From NCBI RefSeq assembly GCF_013009075.1, contig NZ_CP053108.1, positions 2,994,517 to 3,058,516 of the forward strand: a stretch of 64,000 nucleotides of DNA, written 5' to 3'. The DNA comes from Halomonas sp. TA22. Lineage in GTDB: Bacteria > Pseudomonadota > Gammaproteobacteria > Pseudomonadales > Halomonadaceae. The notes below the pieces were generated by a model. That model had not been told where the DNA came from. It ran no database searches and saw only the letters and a program-made list of their open reading frames with translations. Below, one piece after another: positions 60,347 to 64,000 of this stretch. The first letter of the stretch is position 1; each line of letters opens with the position of its first letter. Position numbers and translations under genes: made by a program.

Positions 60347-62016
60347 TGACAGAAGAACAAGCGACACGCCCTAGCCCTCAGCACAGCGCCAAGCGCAGGC
60401 GGCAAAATCGTCTATCGCCGATCTGGATCGTGCCGATTGTCGCCGCTCTGATCGGTCTGTGGCTGATCTATGACAACTACACCAGCCGAGGCACCGAGAT
60501 CACCCTGATCATGAGCAACGCCGAAGGCATCGAGGCGGGCAGCACATTGATCATGACGCGCAACGTCGAGATCGGTCGGGTGATCAGCGTGAGACTCTCC
60601 GACGATCTGCGCAGCACCGAGATCACCGCACGCATCATCCCCGATGCCGAGCGCATGCTGGTCGAGGATACGCGCTTCTGGGTGGTCAAACCGCGTATCG
60701 GTCGTGAAGGCATCAGCGGCTTGGGTACGGTGCTCTCCGGCGCCTACATTCAGTTGCAGCCTGGCGCGAGCGACACGCCACGCCGCGAGTACGAGGTTCT
60801 CGATCAACCACCTGTCGCACCCCAGGGTGCCGAAGGGTTGCGCATCAACCTGGCCAGTCAGCTAGGCAATTCACTGCGGGTGGGCGACCCCGTCACTTAC
60901 CAGGGTTATACGGTGGGCCGGGTAGAGGATGCCAGCTTCGATCCCGAGGAGCGACACATGCGCCACCGGCTTTTCATCGAGAGCCCCTATGACGTGCTGG
61001 TCACCGAAAGCACACGCTTCTGGTCGACCAGCGGCATCGATCTGCGCCTCGATTCGGAGGGCTTTCGCGTCAATGTCGAATCCCTGGAAGCACTGCTTGC
61101 CGGTGGCGTGACCTTCGGTGTTCCCGAGGATGTTCCCCCTGGCCCCCCCGTGGCAGCTGAAACCTACTTCAACCTCTATGCCGATGAGGAGGCTGCCAAA
61201 CAGGGTAGCTTCAATCACTATATCGAGTACGTGATGCTGATCGAGGATACCGTACGCGGCCTGTCGCGGGGTGCACCGGTTGAGTTTCGCGGTGTACGTA
61301 TCGGCACAGTGGCAAGCGTGCCGTGGAAATTCAGCGCCCCACAACCCGGGTCGCGCCAACGCTTCTCGATTCCGATATTGGTGCGTATCGAGCCACAGCG
61401 CCTCGCCACGGATAACGATACCCTGCCAAACATGGACGAGTGGGAGGAGCGCTTCGAGCGTCTCTTCGATCTTGGATTGCGGGCGTCGCTGAGAACCGGC
61501 AACCTGTTGACTCAGGCGCTCTATGTGGATCTCAACTTCCAGCGCGATCAGGCCGGTACCTATGTCCCGGAGACCTTCGAAGAGCGTAAGGTGTTCCCCA
61601 CCACGGCTGGCGGCTTTGCCCAGATCGAAGCCCAGGTGAGCGATCTACTCGAAAAGCTCAACGCACTTGAAGTCGAACCGATTCTCGCCGGGCTCGATCG
61701 CAACCTTTCCTCGTCGCAGGCCATGCTAGAGGAAATGCGTGAGCTGACCTCGAGCGTCCAGGCGATGCTCGATGATCCGGCGACCCGCGAAATGCCGCAG
61801 AACCTCAATAACACCATGGTCGAGCTGCGCCGAACGCTTGAAGGGTTCTCGCCAGACTCTGCCGCCTATCAGGAACTGACCCGCGCCATGGAGCGCCTGG
61901 AGAGTCTGATGCGCGACCTGCAACCGGCGGCTCGCACCCTGAGCGAACAGCCCAGCGCCCTGCTCTTCGAACAGCGCCGCGGCGAAGATCCGCAGCCCAG
62001 AGCGCCAAGGCAATGA
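60346..62016 (+). CDS. pqiB: Intermembrane transport protein PqiB (three MCE domains)
   Basis: A 556-residue protein with one N-terminal transmembrane helix (about 22-42) and three MCE domains in the periplasm (near residues 45-140, 160-260 and 285-400). The typical lines are SNAEGIEAGSTLIMTRNVEIGRV, LRVGDPVTYQGYTVGRV and LSRGAPVEFRGVRIGTV. A long helical C-terminus follows. In E. coli, stacked PqiB hexamers form a tube bridging the periplasm for lipid transport. The ATG at 60346 shares one base with the pqiA stop, and AAGGAAA precedes it. Confidence 0.95.
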   Translation: MTEEQATRPSPQHSAKRRRQNRLSPIWIVPIVAALIGLWLIYDNYTSRGTEITLIMSNAEGIEAGSTLIMTRNVEIGRVISVRLSDDLRSTEITARIIPDAERMLVEDTRFWVVKPRIGREGISGLGTVLSGAYIQLQPGASDTPRREYEVLDQPPVAPQGAEGLRINLASQLGNSLRVGDPVTYQGYTVGRVEDASFDPEERHMRHRLFIESPYDVLVTESTRFWSTSGIDLRLDSEGFRVNVESLEALLAGGVTFGVPEDVPPGPPVAAETYFNLYADEEAAKQGSFNHYIEYVMLIEDTVRGLSRGAPVEFRGVRIGTVASVPWKFSAPQPGSRQRFSIPILVRIEPQRLATDNDTLPNMDEWEERFERLFDLGLRASLRTGNLLTQALYVDLNFQRDQAGTYVPETFEERKVFPTTAGGFAQIEAQVSDLLEKLNALEVEPILAGLDRNLSSSQAMLEEMRELTSSVQAMLDDPATREMPQNLNNTMVELRRTLEGFSPDSAAYQELTRAMERLESLMRDLQPAARTLSEQPSALLFEQRRGEDPQPRAPRQ

Positions 62017-62033
62017 CCACAAGGAGACGCTCC

Positions 62034-62618
62034 ATGACCCACTCCCGTGCATGGCTGATGGTGCTGACACTAGCGCTGCTGGTAGGCTGCGCTGGCACAC
62101 CGAGCCCCAGTAACCGCTACACCCTGCCGAGCGAAAGCGTTGAGGCAACTCCTCTGGTCAGCGGCGCAACCCGCCACACGCTACTGCTCCGCCCGGTAAG
62201 GGTGGCGCACTACTTGAACAGCGATGGGATAATCCTGCAGCTTGATGACATCACCCTCAATCAGGCTCGCGAGCATCTCTGGGCCGAAGATATCTCCCGT
62301 CAGCTGGAGCGCGGCTTGCGCCAACGACTGAGCAGCCGACTACCCGATACGCGGGTGCTCGGCGATGGCACGCCTGACGCGGAAGCGCTCGTGCTGCGAG
62401 TCGATGTCGTACGCTTCCAAGGACACCATGACGGTTTCGCCGTCGCCAGCGGCGAGTGGCAGCTACGCAATCAGCGCGGCGAGCTACTGGCGCTGGAACC
62501 CTTCGAGGCCGTAACCGAGCTCGATGCGGATGGCTATCCGGCACTGGTCAGGGCGCTAGGACGCAGCTGGAGCCAGGTCGCCGACGGGATGGCCTCGCGC
62601 ATCGCCGGGTTACGCTAA
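62034..62618 (+). CDS. pqiC: Outer-membrane lipoprotein PqiC
   Basis: A 194-residue lipoprotein with signal and lipobox LALLVGC (Cys about residue 21), followed by the PqiC/YmbA domain ([50 protein letters not shown]). It is presumed to dock the PqiB tube to the outer membrane. The ATG at 62034 was chosen because AAGGAG lies 7-8 bases upstream; an ATG at 62013 overlapping the pqiB stop is the alternative. Confidence 0.92.
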   Translation: MTHSRAWLMVLTLALLVGCAGTPSPSNRYTLPSESVEATPLVSGATRHTLLLRPVRVAHYLNSDGIILQLDDITLNQAREHLWAEDISRQLERGLRQRLSSRLPDTRVLGDGTPDAEALVLRVDVVRFQGHHDGFAVASGEWQLRNQRGELLALEPFEAVTELDADGYPALVRALGRSWSQVADGMASRIAGLR

Positions 62619-62722
62619 CTCGGCGCCTTCCGACTTTTACTGCGCATCAACCATTTATCTGTCATCATAGGCAGCAACGGCACTTCATGGTCCCTTCTTG
62701 CCGTACCTGTCATCGTTTTTTC

Positions 62723-62776
62723 CACAGCCCAACCCGGGACTCGCGCCCTCTTCCAGAGGCGAGCGGCGGGGCTGTG
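62723..62776 (+). other. Structured leader hairpin before rhlE
   Basis: An outer 8 bp stem (CACAGCCC at 62723 with GGGCTGTG at 62769) encloses an inner stem (CTCGC at 62740 with GCGAG at 62759, plus CTC/GAG at 62748 and 62756 around a TTCCA loop). It ends five bases before the rhlE ribosome site (CGGAG, 62782-62786). A run of six Ts precedes it at 62716-62721. No T-run follows, so it is not a terminator. It is probably part of the rhlE 5' leader. Confidence 0.55.
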
Positions 62777-62791
62777 TTATCCGGAGCATTC

Positions 62792-64000
62792 ATGAGCTTT
62801 TCCGAACTTGGCCTGCGCGCCGAACTGTTGCGTGCGGTCGAAGAGCAGGGCTATACCATCCCTACCCCGATCCAGCGTCAAGCCATCCCTGCCGTGCTCA
62901 AGGGGGGCGACCTGCTGGCCAGTGCCCAGACCGGCACCGGCAAGACCGCCGGTTTCACGCTACCCCTGCTGCAACGCCTTGCTGACGGCCCTCGTCCCAA
63001 GACGCGCCAGATTCGCGCCCTGGTCCTGACGCCGACTCGCGAACTTGCCGCACAGATCGGCGAAAACGTCACTGCCTATGGCCGCTACCTCAAGTTGCGC
63101 TCGCACGTGATCTTCGGCGGTGTCGGTCAGCAGCCCCAGGTAGATGCCATCCGTCCGGGCCTCGACATTCTCGTCGCCACCCCGGGCCGTCTACTCGACC
63201 TTCATCAGCAGCGCCATGTCGATCTTTCGCAGGTCGAGACGCTGGTGCTCGATGAAGCCGACCGCATGCTGGACATGGGCTTCATCCACGACATCAAGAA
63301 GCTGCTGCGCCTGTTGCCGAGCAAACGACAGAACCTATTGTTCTCCGCGACCTTCTCCAACGAGATCCAGGCACTGGCCAATGGGTTGCTCGACAACCCC
63401 GCCATGATCGAAGTGGCACGCCGCAACACCACGGCGGAGCTCGTCGACCAGGCCATCTACCGCGTCGACCGCGAGCGGAAGCGCGAACTGCTGGCGCACC
63501 TGATCGAGCAGCATCAGTGGCACCAGGTGCTGGTCTTCACCCGCACCAAGCATGGTGCCAACCGTCTTGCCGAGCAGCTCTCCAAGCAGGAGATCCCGGC
63601 CATGGCGATTCACGGCAACAAGAGCCAGTCGGCACGTACCAAGGCGCTGGCGGCCTTCAAGGAGGGCAGTCTTCAGGTATTGGTGGCTACCGATATCGCC
63701 GCACGAGGCCTGGACATCAGCGAACTGCCGCATGTCGTCAATTTTGAACTGCCCAACGTCGCCGAGGATTATGTTCACCGTATTGGCCGTACCGGCCGGG
63801 CCGGCAGCGAAGGACAGGCAGTATCGCTGGTGTGTATCGATGAACATGGACTGCTTGCCGGCATCGAGAGACTGATCAAGCGCAATCTCGAGAAGCGTAT
63901 CGAACCGGGCTTCGAACCCGACCCCAACGTCAAGCCAGAACCAATCGAGAACGGCCGACGCGGCCAGAGCAAGGGAGGCCGTGGCAACGACTCGCGTCAG
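62792..64000 (+). CDS. rhlE: DEAD-box RNA helicase, RhlE-like, 3'-truncated by window edge
   Basis: The first 403 residues of a DEAD-box helicase; the frame is still open at the window end. The Q motif ([14 protein letters not shown]), Walker A (SAQTGTGKT), [12 protein letters not shown] ([13 protein letters not shown]), SAT (LLFSATF), ARGLDI and [10 protein letters not shown] are all present. The order and the basic tail beginning [12 protein letters not shown] fit RhlE, which acts on ribosome assembly and RNA turnover. CGGAG lies 5 bases before the ATG. The upstream leader is strongly structured. Confidence 0.94.
   Translation, partial: MSFSELGLRAELLRAVEEQGYTIPTPIQRQAIPAVLKGGDLLASAQTGTGKTAGFTLPLLQRLADGPRPKTRQIRALVLTPTRELAAQIGENVTAYGRYLKLRSHVIFGGVGQQPQVDAIRPGLDILVATPGRLLDLHQQRHVDLSQVETLVLDEADRMLDMGFIHDIKKLLRLLPSKRQNLLFSATFSNEIQALANGLLDNPAMIEVARRNTTAELVDQAIYRVDRERKRELLAHLIEQHQWHQVLVFTRTKHGANRLAEQLSKQEIPAMAIHGNKSQSARTKALAAFKEGSLQVLVATDIAARGLDISELPHVVNFELPNVAEDYVHRIGRTGRAGSEGQAVSLVCIDEHGLLAGIERLIKRNLEKRIEPGFEPDPNVKPEPIENGRRGQSKGGRGNDSRQ

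Overview
The window is a GC-rich, densely packed stretch of chromosome from a gammaproteobacterium. Its gene content (Pseudomonas-type CysI plus DUF934, TusBCDE, a PatZ-like acyltransferase, DUF1244, CydABDC, PqiABC) and acidic proteins fit the Halomonadaceae best. That placement is inference: there is no rRNA in the window and no search was run. I see no tRNA, CRISPR array, insertion sequence, prophage or clear pseudogene. Two genes are cut by the window edges: metH at the left and a DEAD-box helicase (rhlE-like) at the right.

Layout. 1-5 kb: methionine synthase and sulfite reductase with its DUF934 partner. 5-8.3 kb: small housekeeping genes (SmrA-type Smr protein, gamma-glutamylcyclotransferase-like, ArsC/Spx-like, WrbA-like, DUF2069, PdxH). 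8.4-12.9 kb: a PatZ-like lysine acyltransferase divergent from a histone-deacetylase-family hydrolase, then an XRE-cupin regulator. 12.9-24.5 kb: a respiratory formate dehydrogenase island with FdhD, DUF3305, DUF3306, a multi-cluster ferredoxin, a TorD-type chaperone, a tiny TAT protein, FdhA, FdhB and FdhC, followed by DUF1244, MoaB and MoeA for the molybdenum cofactor. 24.5-30 kb, minus strand: AcpH, the TusDCBE sulfur relay, YccA and HrpB. 30-32.7 kb: arsR, an arsenic-type GAPDH and arsJ. 32.7-39.6 kb: purine catabolism (RutR-like repressor, XdhABC, guanine deaminase). 39.6-49.4 kb: an unassigned uptake and catabolism module (GntR regulator, M20 hydrolase, complete peptide-type ABC importer, FAD oxidoreductase, PLP aminotransferase). 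49.5-57.6 kb, minus strand: dihaem cytochrome c peroxidase, adenine/adenosine deaminase and a cydABDC operon. 57.9-64 kb: a Ca/Na antiporter, pqiABC and rhlE.

How the parts fit. FdhD, MoaB and MoeA supply and sulfurate molybdenum cofactor for the formate dehydrogenase and could also serve the molybdenum enzyme XdhAB. Adenine deaminase, guanine deaminase and XdhABC together turn adenine and guanine into urate. Low-oxygen physiology is marked by the bd-type oxidase and by a peroxidase gene that carries an FNR-like box at nearly the textbook spacing. A near-perfect RutR operator in front of xdhA supports a RutR-like role for the neighbouring TetR protein.

The parts least explained by current knowledge are the accessory proteins of the formate dehydrogenase island (DUF3305, DUF3306, the 565-residue ferredoxin, the TAT mini-protein), the GntR/M20/ABC/oxidase/aminotransferase module, and the head-to-head acyltransferase-deacylase pair.
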